Made by a program: the position numbers and the translations under genes
The notes under the pieces: generated by a model
What the model was told of the DNA's origin: nothing
Seen by the model: the letters and a program-made list of their open reading frames with translations, nothing else
Database searches by the model: none
Shown here: in pieces, positions 1-9,550 of the stretch
Layout of the letters: every line of letters begins with the position of its first letter
Numbering within the stretch: the stretch's first letter is position 1
Assembly: GCA_016297895.1 (NCBI GenBank)
Contig: JAEDFS010000018.1
Coordinates: 1-34,994 of the forward strand
Reading direction: 5' to 3'
DNA length: 34,994 bases
Origin: Marvinbryantia sp.
GTDB lineage: Bacteria > Bacillota > Clostridia > Lachnospirales > Lachnospiraceae

Positions 1-43
1 GAACAAATCTGATATATACCCCGAAGCCACGGTATCTCAATTC

Positions 44-1432
44 TTACACCTTCATTCTCCAGCCCGGATGATACTTATTCTTCAAAGTGCCGTTCACTAG
101 CTTACCCCAGCCCAGCGGGTATCCGTCTACGCAGACAAGCTGCCAGCCTTTGCTTCGGCCGGTCTTAATGTCATCCGCTTCTATGGTCTCGCCTTTCAGA
201 TAGCGAAGGACTCTCGGATCTTCCCAGTGAAGGTCAAGAGAGGCGGCATATTCTTCTTTCTTAAGTGCCATGGCAAAGGACTGACTGGGTTCGAAGCGGT
301 CTTTTTTCAGTTCTCCCAGGTACAGCCCGTTTCTCAGGAAGGGAATTCCCTTCTGGTCTTTGAGCTGCCGGGGCACGCAATATACCTGCCCCTTACGGAT
401 CTCCACACAGCTCCAGTCCATATCCATGGTCACATCCCGGAAGAATTCTTCCAACGCCGCTTTTTCTGCCTTGGAAAAGCCGGCATTGGCAAGCGGCGTA
501 TTTTCGGGGACACTTTCCCTTCCCTTTTTTTCGCTTTCCTGTGTAGCTTTTTTATGAAGCAGTGCCAGGAAATGTCCTTCTCCCTCCATCTTATGTGGCC
601 AGATACGTGCACACTGCTCCAGCCCGTCCCTTCCCGGGGCAAAGCCTTCATACCAGGGCAGATCAGCCAGCTCCATCTCTTCGTTGGTATCCAGAAGATA
701 TCGGATCACTTCTTCATTTTCCTCCGGGGAAAAGGTGCAGGTGGAATAGAGCATCCAGCCGCCCGGAGCAAGCATTTCAGCCGCCCGGCTGATGATCTCT
801 TTCTGCTGTTTTGCACAGTTCAGGGGCTTTTGTGCGTCCCAGACTTTTGCCACCGCCGGATCCTTTCGAAACATTCCCTCTCCCGAGCAGGGTGCATCCA
901 CCAGAATTTTATCAAAGAATTCCGGAAATCTGGATGACAGTTTCCCGGGCACCTCGTTTACTATGAAAGAATTGCGGATGCCAAACACCTCAATATTTTT
1001 CAGCAGCGCTTTTGCCCTGGAAGCACTGATGTCATTTGCCACCAGCAGTCCCTGACCATGAAGCCTTGCACCCAGCTCTGTCGCTTTTCCGCCGGGAGCC
1101 GCACAAAGATCCAGCACCCGGTCTCCCGGTTCCGGCATCAGGCGGGAAGCGGGCGTCATGGCGCTGGGTTCCTGAAGATAATAAAGCCCCGCATAGTAAA
1201 ACGGATGTCTCGCCGGTGCGTCCTGTTCTTCATAATAATACCCGTTTTCTGTCCAGGGAATCCTGGTCAGGTGAAAGGGCGCCAGTTTTTCAAATTTCTC
1301 CGGGGAGATCTTATTTACATTCACCCGCAGGCCGAAATTTCTCGGCTGATCGTAGGAATGCAGAAACGCTTCATATTCCGTTCCCAGCAGTTGACTCATT
1401 TTTTCTGTAAATTCCAAAGGCAGCTCTGCCAT
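44..1432 (-). CDS. rsmF: RsmF/RsmB-type rRNA (cytosine-C5) methyltransferase
   Basis: SAM-dependent RNA m5C methyltransferase of the NOL1/NOP2/Sun family, expected to modify 16S rRNA in the cytoplasm. The SAM-binding loop LDLCAAPGGKATELG lies at residues ~107-121. Two family catalytic cysteines are visible: Cys182 in DAPCSGEGMF and Cys232 in STCTFSPEENE. Residues ~300-462 fit the RsmF-type C-terminal extension with a PUA-like RNA-binding region (YPLGWGK near the end). The 462-residue length is normal for the Firmicutes RsmF group. The ATG follows a GAGGGAGAAAG ribosome site. The gene starts only 23 bp after the FtsX permease stop, so it is probably co-transcribed with the ABC pair. The family is certain; the exact target base is not readable from sequence. 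Confidence 0.93.
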   Translation of the reverse strand: MAELPLEFTEKMSQLLGTEYEAFLHSYDQPRNFGLRVNVNKISPEKFEKLAPFHLTRIPWTENGYYYEEQDAPARHPFYYAGLYYLQEPSAMTPASRLMPEPGDRVLDLCAAPGGKATELGARLHGQGLLVANDISASRAKALLKNIEVFGIRNSFIVNEVPGKLSSRFPEFFDKILVDAPCSGEGMFRKDPAVAKVWDAQKPLNCAKQQKEIISRAAEMLAPGGWMLYSTCTFSPEENEEVIRYLLDTNEEMELADLPWYEGFAPGRDGLEQCARIWPHKMEGEGHFLALLHKKATQESEKKGRESVPENTPLANAGFSKAEKAALEEFFRDVTMDMDWSCVEIRKGQVYCVPRQLKDQKGIPFLRNGLYLGELKKDRFEPSQSFAMALKKEEYAASLDLHWEDPRVLRYLKGETIEADDIKTGRSKGWQLVCVDGYPLGWGKLVNGTLKNKYHPGWRMKV

Positions 1433-1455
1433 GACTCTTTCTCCCTCACATCTTT

Positions 1456-4400
1456 TTATTCTACGCTCTTTAAGCTTTCCACCATATCGATCTTTTTCAG
1501 CTTAAAATGCATGACCACATTTACAAAAATGGAAAATCCGGCTGTAAATGCTGCTGCGATCAGGAAACTGGAAAGATTGATGTTGCGGCCAAACATACAG
1601 GCATCCACTTCCACGGTGGTAATGGTGAATCTGTGCAGTATGATTCCAAGACCCACACCGGCCAGAATTCCGATAATCGTCAGCACAATATTTTCACGGT
1701 AAACATAGGCACTGACTTCTCCGTCATAAAATCCCAGCACTTTGATCGTAGCCAGCTCCCGTTTTCGTTCATTGATGTTGATGTTATTCAGATTATACAA
1801 TACCACAAAGGCCAGCAGACCGGCAGAGATGATCAGCACGATCATGACGCTGTCCAGTGCCGCCAGCATATCATTGATCTGGCTCATAGTAGTGGACGTA
1901 TAGCTGATGGACAGAGCCGCTTTGTATGCAAGGAAATCTTCTCCGACAGAAGCCACATCTTCCTTTGCTCCCTCCGAAGCCCGGAACAGGATCTCGTTCA
2001 TTTCCACTTCTTTTCCAAAGCAGGACTCATAAAGTGTCGGGGTCATGTAGATATAATGCCCCATATAGTTTTCTGTGATGTGTGCAATGGGAATCTCTAT
2101 CGTCCCCAGCTCTTCATTCTCAATGATAATCTTATCTCCCACACCCACACCTGCTTCTTTTGCAATCTTTTCCGTAACAATGGCTCCTTCATCTGTCAGT
2201 TCATAGCCTTCATGCCGGATCCGGTCACGGAATACCACAAAATCTGCAAACTGTTCCTTGTCCTCGCATACCATCACATAAGGGCTCAGACTCTTTTTAT
2301 CCACATGGAGCGTTTCTTTTTCCAGAAATACCTGCATCTGGTTTTCCACATCCGGATTTTGCTCTGCAAATTCCAGAAGTTCTTCCTTCTCCTCTTCAGA
2401 TGCGTCAGAGTCCATGATCACCATTCCGTCATAAAGCTGGAGCTCCTCAAACTGCAGCCTCGCAATATCCATAATGGAATCCCGCAGTCCATATCCTACC
2501 AGCATCAGAGCCATACAGCCGCCGATGCCGAACACCGTCATAAAGAACCGTTTTTTATAACGGAACAGGTTCCGCATGGTGGATTTCCAGGAAAAGCTCA
2601 GGGGCTTCCACATGAAAGGAATCCGTTCCAGCAGGACGCGCTTTCCTTCTTTGGGTGCAGGCGGACGCATCAGTATCGCCGGTGTGGAGCCAAGTTCTCT
2701 GTAACATGCTGAAAATGTGGCAAACAGGGTGCTGAACAGAGCAGTTCCCGTGGCAATAGCCGCATATTTCAGGTTATAGGGAATTACCACATTGGGCATA
2801 TGCTGATACAGGATCTTATAGGCTACAACAATGACAAAGGGCAGCAGCTTCTGTCCCAGAAGCACACCGATCGTGCTGCCAAGAAGGGTGGCGATCAGCG
2901 CATAAAACATATATTTTGCAGCAATCGATGCCTTGCCGTAACCCAGAGCTTTCATCGTACCGATCTGGGTACGCTCTTCCTCCACCATTCGGGTCATGGT
3001 GGTCAGGCTGATCAGTGCTGCCACCAGGAAGAACATGACCGGAAATACCTGCCCCAGGCTTCTCATCCGGTCTGCATTTTCTCCATAGCCGATGTTTTCC
3101 GGCAGGGAGCTTCTGTCACTGACGATCCATTCCGGTTTTTCCAGCTCCGCCAGTTCTTTTTTGGCATCGGCGATCTTCTGCTCCCCGTCAGCGATCTCTT
3201 CTTCAAACTCTTTGACGCCGTCCTCGTATTCTTTCCAGCCGTCCTCCAGCTCCTTTTCGCCGTCGGCTAATTCCTTTTCTGCATCGGCGATCTCTTTTTT
3301 TCCGTCCTCCAGCTCCGCTTTCGCATCGGCAAGCTCTTTTTCGGCATCGGCAAGCTGCTGTTTTCCATCTGCCAGCTGTCTTTCTCCGTCCTCCAGCTGC
3401 GCCTGGGAAGAGAGCAGCTTCTGTTCGTTGTCCGCAATGGTCTGTTTTGCATCCTGAATCTGCTGTTTTCCATCTTTAAGCTGGCTTTTGCTGTCCTTCA
3501 ACTTCTGCGTATTGGCTTCGATCTCTTTTTCTCCGGCTTCCAGCTCATTTTTTGACGCTTCCAGCTGTGCAGGTACCGGATCCAGCTTCTTTTTGGTCTC
3601 ATCGAGCTGAGTTCTCGTTTCTGAGAGCTTCTGCCGGCCTTCGGCTATCCCGGTGTCTCCCTGTGAAATACCGGCATCGATCTGACCGATTCCATCATCG
3701 ATCTGCACCCTGGCACTTTCTATCTGGGAAAGTCCCTCGTCGATCTGGCTGATTCCTGTCTCCACCTGGCTGAGGCCTCCGTCGATCTGGCTGATTCCCT
3801 CATCGATCTGGGCAATTGACCCGTTTACTGTCTGCAGGTTCTGATTCTGGGCCTCCAGCTGACCCTGCAGTTCGCTAAGCGTACCCTGCAGGCGATTCTT
3901 TTCCGCTTCTGCTGCGGTAGCTGTCTCCTGGGCCGCCGCAATACGGCTGTTCTGACTGCTGATCTCATTTCCGGCTGCCGGAAGCTGCTGGTTGGCGATC
4001 TGATCCACCTGCACCTGTTTCTCCGAGATCTGATTTTGAATCTCTGCTCTTTTTGTTTCATCGCTCTCAGCAGCCAGCTGGCCTTGCAGGTTTACAATCT
4101 CCTGTTCCAGTGCCGTCTTCCTGCTTTCCAGCTCCGCCTCTGTCTGCCGGGCAGCCGCCAGTGCTTCCCCTGCTGCCTGAAGTTCTGTCCGGGCAGCATC
4201 ATAACTGCTCTGGGCATTTGCGATACCCGCTGATGTCCCATCGATTCCGGACTGTATCTGGGAAATGGCAGCCTCCAGCTGCTCTTTGTTATTCAGCGGT
4301 TCCGCCTTCTGGCTTTCCAGGGCTGCCCGCTGATTCAAAAGCTCTGTCCTCTGATTTTCCAATCCTGTCTTCTGCGCTGTCAGATCCGTCTTTTGTGTCT

Positions 4401-5754
4401 CCAGCTCTGCCTTCTGACTGAGCAGACTGTTTTTCTGGCTTTCCAGCTCCGCCTTCTGTCCCGGCCATGAAGCCTCCTGAGCCTGAAACTCTGCCAATCC
4501 CTGAGAATAAGCCTTTTCTCCCTCTTCATACTGAGCTTTTCCGGACTCATACTCTTTTACGCCTGCTTCATATTGCTGCCACCCGGAAGCAATCTTCTGT
4601 TTCGCATCCTTCAGTTCCTTTTCCCCGGATGTGATTTGTGCCATGGCAGTTTTATACTGGCTGTTAAATTCCTTTTCTCTGGCAGCAAGCTCCTGTTTTC
4701 CCTGATTTAACTGGGTCCATCCGTCCGCAAGCTGTGCTTTTCCATCGGCAAGCTCCTGCTCTTTTTCTGCAATGGTGACTTTATTGTCCTCTATCTCTTT
4801 CTCGCCGTCGGCGACCTTCTGTTCCCCGTCAGCCAGCTCTTTTTTAGCATCCTCCAGTTCCTGTCGGCCATCTGAGAGTTCACTTTCCGCCTCTTCCAGT
4901 TCTTCCCGGGCATCGGCAAGCTCACTTTCCCCTTCCTCTCTTCCGTCCTCCAGTTCCTGCTCGGCATCGGCAAGCTTTTCCTGAGCCTCCTCCATCACTT
5001 CCTGGTAGCGTACCTCACAGCGGGCTCCCTCGATCGCCTCCACACGATCCATCACCTTTTCAATCAGCGTATCGTAGGCATCGGTATATGCGGTAAGGTT
5101 TCCGGCTCCGCTTACTTCCATATAGATCTGCGTATACACTTCCGAATCGAAATCCTCCGGAAGAATATATCCGGCACCTGAAAGTTCTCCGTTTCCAAGG
5201 GTCGTATTTCCCCGGTTAAAGGATATGTACAGCGGACTGCTGCCTGCACCTACGATGGTGAAGGTATCCCCCTTCAGTATCAGGTCATCTTTCTCTTCCC
5301 GGTAAAAGGTAATGGTATCTCCGATCTCATAACCGCCCTTATCCAGGAATTCCACATCCACAAAGCATTCCCCGGAACGCTCCGGCAGTCTCCCCTTGGC
5401 AGGCGTAAGCTGATTGAGTGTAGGCGATATGGACTCCAGACGAAGCACCTTCTGCGTCTCTTTTCCACACAGCACATCCGTCATATACCCGGGCTCTGCC
5501 TTCTCGATCCCATCGATTTTCCTCAGTTCCTCCGCATCCTGCTCCGTCAGCCCAAGAGTTCCCACGACCTTCAGATCCATTAGCTTATGTTCATCAAAAT
5601 ATTCATCTCCGGAATACCGCATATCCGGTGTCGAAGACTGTATTCCTGCATAAAATGCCACTCCCAGAGCCACGATCAGCGTAATGGATATAAACCGGTT
5701 CAGACTTCTCCGGATCTCCATATAAAAATCTTTTCTTAACGCTCTTTTCTTCAT
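1456..5754 (-). CDS. FtsX-family ABC permease with giant extracytoplasmic coiled coil
   Basis: Membrane subunit of a MacB/LolCDE-like (type VII) ABC system. An N-terminal membrane segment (FISITLIVALGVAFYAG) is followed by a ~220-residue extracytoplasmic domain. Next comes coiled coil at residues ~255-875, with DG-punctuated heptads (ELADGEKELEDG type) at both ends and Gln/Ser/Ile-rich heptads in the middle (SQIDEGI type near plus 3640-3830). A first FtsX block (MFFLVAALISLTTMTRMVEEERTQIGTMKALGYG region) and a second with three more helices follow. Ordinary MacB permeases are 400-650 residues, so this is more than double. The ORF can be opened at a GTG at 5772, but the ATG at 5754 has AGGGGAA at good spacing and lies 11 bp after the ATPase stop. 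The substrate is unknown; a mechanotransmission role is as plausible as export. Confidence 0.9.
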   Translation of the reverse strand: MKKRALRKDFYMEIRRSLNRFISITLIVALGVAFYAGIQSSTPDMRYSGDEYFDEHKLMDLKVVGTLGLTEQDAEELRKIDGIEKAEPGYMTDVLCGKETQKVLRLESISPTLNQLTPAKGRLPERSGECFVDVEFLDKGGYEIGDTITFYREEKDDLILKGDTFTIVGAGSSPLYISFNRGNTTLGNGELSGAGYILPEDFDSEVYTQIYMEVSGAGNLTAYTDAYDTLIEKVMDRVEAIEGARCEVRYQEVMEEAQEKLADAEQELEDGREEGESELADAREELEEAESELSDGRQELEDAKKELADGEQKVADGEKEIEDNKVTIAEKEQELADGKAQLADGWTQLNQGKQELAAREKEFNSQYKTAMAQITSGEKELKDAKQKIASGWQQYEAGVKEYESGKAQYEEGEKAYSQGLAEFQAQEASWPGQKAELESQKNSLLSQKAELETQKTDLTAQKTGLENQRTELLNQRAALESQKAEPLNNKEQLEAAISQIQSGIDGTSAGIANAQSSYDAARTELQAAGEALAAARQTEAELESRKTALEQEIVNLQGQLAAESDETKRAEIQNQISEKQVQVDQIANQQLPAAGNEISSQNSRIAAAQETATAAEAEKNRLQGTLSELQGQLEAQNQNLQTVNGSIAQIDEGISQIDGGLSQVETGISQIDEGLSQIESARVQIDDGIGQIDAGISQGDTGIAEGRQKLSETRTQLDETKKKLDPVPAQLEASKNELEAGEKEIEANTQKLKDSKSQLKDGKQQIQDAKQTIADNEQKLLSSQAQLEDGERQLADGKQQLADAEKELADAKAELEDGKKEIADAEKELADGEKELEDGWKEYEDGVKEFEEEIADGEQKIADAKKELAELEKPEWIVSDRSSLPENIGYGENADRMRSLGQVFPVMFFLVAALISLTTMTRMVEEERTQIGTMKALGYGKASIAAKYMFYALIATLLGSTIGVLLGQKLLPFVIVVAYKILYQHMPNVVIPYNLKYAAIATGTALFSTLFATFSACYRELGSTPAILMRPPAPKEGKRVLLERIPFMWKPLSFSWKSTMRNLFRYKKRFFMTVFGIGGCMALMLVGYGLRDSIMDIARLQFEELQLYDGMVIMDSDASEEEKEELLEFAEQNPDVENQMQVFLEKETLHVDKKSLSPYVMVCEDKEQFADFVVFRDRIRHEGYELTDEGAIVTEKIAKEAGVGVGDKIIIENEELGTIEIPIAHITENYMGHYIYMTPTLYESCFGKEVEMNEILFRASEGAKEDVASVGEDFLAYKAALSISYTSTTMSQINDMLAALDSVMIVLIISAGLLAFVVLYNLNNININERKRELATIKVLGFYDGEVSAYVYRENIVLTIIGILAGVGLGIILHRFTITTVEVDACMFGRNINLSSFLIAAAFTAGFSIFVNVVMHFKLKKIDMVESLKSVE

Positions 5755-5765
5755 AAATTCCCCTA

Positions 5766-6479
5766 TTACCACTCTATATCCATTACAGAAACCGGCTGCT
5801 CATTTTTCTTCATGGACGCCACTTTTCCGTTTTTGATCTGGATTACCCGATCCGCCATGGGAGCGATGGCAGAGTTATGGGTGATTACGATCACCGTCAT
5901 CCCTTTTTCCCGGCACATATCCTGAAGAAGCTTCAAAATAGCCTTGCCGGTCTGATAATCCAGGGCCCCGGTAGGTTCATCGCACAGAAGAAGCTTCGGA
6001 TTTTTGGCAAGCGCCCTGGCAATGGAAACACGCTGCTGCTCCCCGCCGGAAAGCTGCGCCGGAAAGTTTTTCAGTCGTTTTCCAAGCCCCACTTCTTCCA
6101 GCACTGATTTGGCGTTCAGCGGATGCTTGCAGATCTGAAGCGCCAGCTCCACATTTTCCAAAGCCGTCAGGTTGGGAATGAGATTGTAAAACTGAAATAC
6201 AAAACCAATATCATCCCTTCTGTAGGCCGTCAGCTGCCTCTGACTGTACCTGGCAATATCTTTTCCGTCTACCAGCACCTGCCCTTTGGTAACCGTATCC
6301 ATACCTCCCAGAATATTCAGCAACGTTGTCTTACCGGCGCCGCTGGGGCCGACTACCACCACAAATTCGCCTTTATCCACACTGAATTCAATTCCATCCA
6401 CCGCATGGATCTCTACTTTACCCATTTGATAGATCTTATAAACATCCTTCAACTGTACATAATTTTCCAGTCTCTGCAT
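5766..6479 (-). CDS. ABC transporter ATP-binding protein, MacB/LolD type
   Basis: Cytoplasmic ATPase partner of the FtsX permease that follows 11 bp later. It shows Walker A GPSGAGKTT near residue 45, the signature LSGGEQQRVSIARAL, Walker B LLLCDEPTGALD, and the D-loop/H-loop ending VIVITHN. ALDYQTG and the overall ~237-residue length are typical of the LolD/MacB subgroup that powers FtsX-type permeases without being transport pumps in the classical sense. An in-frame ATG at 6494 gives five extra residues but has no clear ribosome site. The ATG at 6479 has GGTGGG upstream and gives the usual family N-terminus, so it is preferred. What the complex handles cannot be told from the sequence. Confidence 0.92.
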   Translation of the reverse strand: MQRLENYVQLKDVYKIYQMGKVEIHAVDGIEFSVDKGEFVVVVGPSGAGKTTLLNILGGMDTVTKGQVLVDGKDIARYSQRQLTAYRRDDIGFVFQFYNLIPNLTALENVELALQICKHPLNAKSVLEEVGLGKRLKNFPAQLSGGEQQRVSIARALAKNPKLLLCDEPTGALDYQTGKAILKLLQDMCREKGMTVIVITHNSAIAPMADRVIQIKNGKVASMKKNEQPVSVMDIEW

Positions 6480-6522
6480 ATCCGTTCCCACCATTCATTC
6501 AGATTCTCACATTCTTTGGGTA

Positions 6523-6528
6523 AGTATA
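6523..6528 (-). promoter_or_regulatory. Probable extended -10 promoter for the ABC pair
   Basis: On the minus strand TGGTATACT (TGN plus TATACT) lies ~35-45 bp upstream of the ABC ATPase start. No good -35 is present at 16-18 bp, so the TG extension would have to compensate. It sits just after the terminator of the upstream TPR gene, which is where a promoter is needed. Confidence 0.4.
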
Positions 6529-6563
6529 CCATATATTAAGCCTGTTTTCTGTTAAAAAACTAT

Positions 6564-6597
6564 AAAAAAGAATCCCGTCTCCGAGATTCTTTTTTTA
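6564..6597 (-). terminator. Intrinsic terminator after the TPR-ATPase gene
   Basis: The hairpin AAGAATC/GATTCTT, extended by inner pairs around the loop GGAGAC, is followed on the minus strand by a run of T. An A/T run on the other side makes it able to work in both directions. It begins directly after the stop codon at 6599. Confidence 0.75.
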
Positions 6598-6598
6598 C

Positions 6599-8824
6599 CT
6601 ATTTGATTTTCTTAAAGTTCTTTCCGGTCACAATAATTCTGTCCTGATCATCGTAACGCTTTCCGGAAATCGTGGAAAACAGCTTACGGATGCTGAACTT
6701 GCATGCACTCTTCATGGCTTTGTCCACCATCTCTTTTACATCCAGGATCGCTACCGGCTGCTCCGGAGACTGCATCGCACCGATTCCGTCATACAGAGCC
6801 AGCGCCGCCGTATCATCCAGGACGCAGTCCTTATCCATTGCGTAATACTTACCGAATTCTACCAGCTCATCATTAGTCAGGGTAGGAACATTCACTGTGA
6901 TCGTAAACTTCTGTGAAAACTGGGGATTGCGGGCAAGCAGATCCTGAAGGTATCTTCTCTCATCCTCCAGAACAACCACCAGACTATCTGTCTTAAAGTC
7001 CATAGCCATCGACAGCTGTGCAATGGTGTTGTCATCCAGGTCTCCCGCTTCTTCTATGATCAGCACGCCGCCTGCGATCTTATTCACAGTGGCTGCAATA
7101 TCTTTTGTATTCAGATCCTCTGCATATATTTTTGCCACCTTAACGCTCTGCAATCCCTTGCAGCGGCTGATTACCTTTGCAAGGCCGACAGCCAGTGTGG
7201 TTCTTCCGTTTCCTGCATCACCCACCAGAAGTACATTTCCGGATGCAGACGTTTTGTCCGTCAGTACGCTTCTCATAATCTGGGTCACTGCGGCATCGAT
7301 CTGCTCATTCATACCGCGAATCGTGCTCCAGAAGCCCATCATGCTCTTTTCTTTTTCATCCAGGCCATTTCTGATATAGGACTGTGGATCCACCAAAGTT
7401 GGCTGCGGTCCGGAAACTGCCTGCGGGGTTCTTACCGGTTCTTCCTCCTTTGCAGGTACCGGCTCTGCTGCTTTTACCGGAACCGGCTCTGCTGTCTCTG
7501 CATACACCGGCTCATCCGGCATTTCGCTTGCCGGCTCTTCCTTCTTTGCAGGTACCGGCTCTGCTGTCTTTGCCGGCTCTGCCTCCTTCACCGGTTCTTC
7601 CGTTCTAACCGGCATCTGTACCATTTCTGGCATCCGGGCCATTTTGGGTGCTTCCGGAACCTCTTCCATCACAGTTCTTCCTGCTTCCGCCTGTACTTCG
7701 GCATGCTTCACCGCTGCGGCGTATTCTCTGAGGTTTCTGTTGCCGATCTCTTTTCGAAGGGCATCTGTGATATTGATCGTAGCAGCCGTCATCAGATTTT
7801 CCTCTGCCTCGGGCTTCTTCACTTCATTCTTCTGCGGCTCTGCCTTCAGAGCCTCTTCCTGCCTGGGTTCAGCCTCTTCAGACCGAAGCCTTATTCCGGA
7901 AATATGCTCCAGTTCCTCCACCTTCGGTGCCGGTTTCAGACCGGACAGGATCTCTCTCATACTGTTTGCCAGTTCATTCTGCAGCCCCACCGTATCAAAG
8001 CTTTTGGGGGGTGCCTTGCGCACAGGTGCCTCAGCCTGCTGTGTCTCTTCTTTATGTTCAGAGACTGCGGCTGCGATCTCTTTCTCTGTATTCATGATGA
8101 TACTGTCTGCGATCACATCTTTTTCGGAGCTTGGCAGTTCCTTTGTGATCTCCTGGTCCAGAGTAGGAACTGCTTTTTCCACTACCTGTTCCTTGGTTTC
8201 CATATCCACGATCTCACTGGGATTGTCATAGATCGTCTGCTGTTCCGGCGTAAGGGGTACATATTTCTGCTTCAGCTCCAGAGCCTGTACCACATAGCGG
8301 CCATTGTGGAACCACAGAGCCAGGTCATCGCACTCTGCCACACAGTGATCTGCCATGCCGGCTTCGTCATATAATTTAGCCAGCTCATATGCCCATTTTT
8401 CTGTATATTCCTTGCTCTTGTACTCTTCCAGGACTTCGATCTGCTCTTCCACAGATGACCCACGTCCCTTGTAGATCTCATATTTCAGAATATATTTGCT
8501 GTTATCGTTGGGTGCCAGGTTCACATACTCTGTGTAATACTCTACCGCATCATCAAAATCCTGTGTCTGAACACAGGCTTCTGTCAGCCTGTACAAAATC
8601 TGTCTGCTATTGGGTGAGCGGCGGTAAGCACGGTATAAAATTGCCTTACTGTCTTCCACTCTTCCGATTGCTTCGTAGATCTCGCTGACCATACAGAGTG
8701 TCCTCACACTGCGCACACGCTTCCATTCTATGGAGTCCGCAATTCTGGCTGCCTCCTCATAGTCCTGCTTTTCTACTAATTTATTAATTTCTTCCAGTTT
8801 GGCCTGATATTCAAATTTATCCAC
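6599..8824 (-). CDS. TPR protein with C-terminal AAA-type ATPase domain, function unknown
   Basis: Cytoplasmic protein with no signal peptide or membrane segment. Residues ~1-200 are helical TPR-like repeats (pattern A.I.Y...GR.ED and LA.LYDEAG). Residues ~395-475 are a low-complexity Pro/Glu/Ala linker built from PVPAKEEEP-type units. Near residue 535 there is a Walker A GDAGNGRTT, followed by an acidic Walker B-like stretch GGVLIIEEAGDL, as in clamp-type AAA proteins of the CbxX/SpoVK kind. The start is uncertain: GTG at 8833 has its purine stretch touching the codon, while GTG at 8824 has AGGGGTG six bases upstream and is preferred. A consensus promoter lies at 8896-8924. I do not recognise a specific function. 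The architecture suggests a scaffold that couples protein binding to ATP-driven remodelling. Confidence 0.82.
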   Translation of the reverse strand: MDKFEYQAKLEEINKLVEKQDYEEAARIADSIEWKRVRSVRTLCMVSEIYEAIGRVEDSKAILYRAYRRSPNSRQILYRLTEACVQTQDFDDAVEYYTEYVNLAPNDNSKYILKYEIYKGRGSSVEEQIEVLEEYKSKEYTEKWAYELAKLYDEAGMADHCVAECDDLALWFHNGRYVVQALELKQKYVPLTPEQQTIYDNPSEIVDMETKEQVVEKAVPTLDQEITKELPSSEKDVIADSIIMNTEKEIAAAVSEHKEETQQAEAPVRKAPPKSFDTVGLQNELANSMREILSGLKPAPKVEELEHISGIRLRSEEAEPRQEEALKAEPQKNEVKKPEAEENLMTAATINITDALRKEIGNRNLREYAAAVKHAEVQAEAGRTVMEEVPEAPKMARMPEMVQMPVRTEEPVKEAEPAKTAEPVPAKKEEPASEMPDEPVYAETAEPVPVKAAEPVPAKEEEPVRTPQAVSGPQPTLVDPQSYIRNGLDEKEKSMMGFWSTIRGMNEQIDAAVTQIMRSVLTDKTSASGNVLLVGDAGNGRTTLAVGLAKVISRCKGLQSVKVAKIYAEDLNTKDIAATVNKIAGGVLIIEEAGDLDDNTIAQLSMAMDFKTDSLVVVLEDERRYLQDLLARNPQFSQKFTITVNVPTLTNDELVEFGKYYAMDKDCVLDDTAALALYDGIGAMQSPEQPVAILDVKEMVDKAMKSACKFSIRKLFSTISGKRYDDQDRIIVTGKNFKKIK

Positions 8825-8895
8825 TTCTCGCACCCCTATATCATTTCACAATTATTCATTTCGGCAATGTTATTTTAGTTCACATAGTTGTAACA

Positions 8896-8924
8896 ATTCT
8901 ATCATATCCATATGGGGTTGTCAA
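8896..8924 (-). promoter_or_regulatory. Sigma-A promoter of the TPR-ATPase gene
   Basis: The minus strand reads TTGACA, a 17 bp spacer, then TAGAAT. This predicts a leader of roughly 60 bases before the GTG start at 8824. The 8825-9024 gap otherwise holds no gene that I can support, and no strong terminator for spmB. Confidence 0.75.
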
Positions 8925-9024
8925 AGGGAACGCCACATAATTTCATCATATTTCTTCATTTTCTTTTCTTATCTGACAGTATGTTACAGGGAATCCGTCC
9001 AGAATTTTCCACAGGTTCCTGCTT

Positions 9025-9549
9025 TCATATTCCCGATGCCAGAATCACGCTTGCCGCGATCCCGGCTGCGGTCGCCAGCAGTGCCCCTGTCAGGGTATAT
9101 CTTGTCTTTTTGATCCCGGCTGTCATAAAGTAAACACTCATGGTATAAAAAATGGTTTCCGTGCAGCTCATTAAAATGGATACCGTCATTCCCATGACAG
9201 AATCCGGTCCGAATTTCTTTAACAGATCCAGGGTCAGACCGGTGGCCGCACTGGATGAAAACATCCGCACCACGATCAGAGGGATCAATTCCGGGGAACA
9301 TCCGATCTTTTCCGCGCCTGCCGCAAAAAATCCGGAAAGCAGTTCCAGAAAACCGGAAGCACGAAGAATCCCTACCCCTGCCATCAGACCGATCAGGGTC
9401 GGCAGAATCTGTATCACGGTATGTATTCCATCCTGTGCCCCCTTTACAAAGAGCTCATAGACCGGTTTCTTCATTAGAAACCCGTACCCTACAATTCCAA
9501 ATATAACAAACGGTATCATAAAAGAAGACAAATAGATCAGAAACTCCAT
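9025..9549 (-). CDS. spmB: Spore maturation protein B
   Basis: Integral membrane protein of the SpmB family (nucleoside-recognition/Gate domain), needed for full spore core dehydration in Bacillus and Clostridium. Several hydrophobic segments are seen, with family hallmarks GVGILRASGFLE, ELIPLIVVRMFSSSAATG and MSCTETIFYTMSVYF. Only the second in-frame ATG (9549) has a ribosome site: AGGTG, six bases upstream. It gives 174 residues, close to the ~178 of Bacillus SpmB. The first ATG (9567) lies inside a hairpin and lacks a site. The partner spmA, normally directly upstream, is absent here; a surface-protein gene lies there instead. The presence of the gene supports a spore-forming lineage. Confidence 0.92.
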   Translation of the reverse strand: MEFLIYLSSFMIPFVIFGIVGYGFLMKKPVYELFVKGAQDGIHTVIQILPTLIGLMAGVGILRASGFLELLSGFFAAGAEKIGCSPELIPLIVVRMFSSSAATGLTLDLLKKFGPDSVMGMTVSILMSCTETIFYTMSVYFMTAGIKKTRYTLTGALLATAAGIAASVILASGI

Positions 9550-9550
9550 G

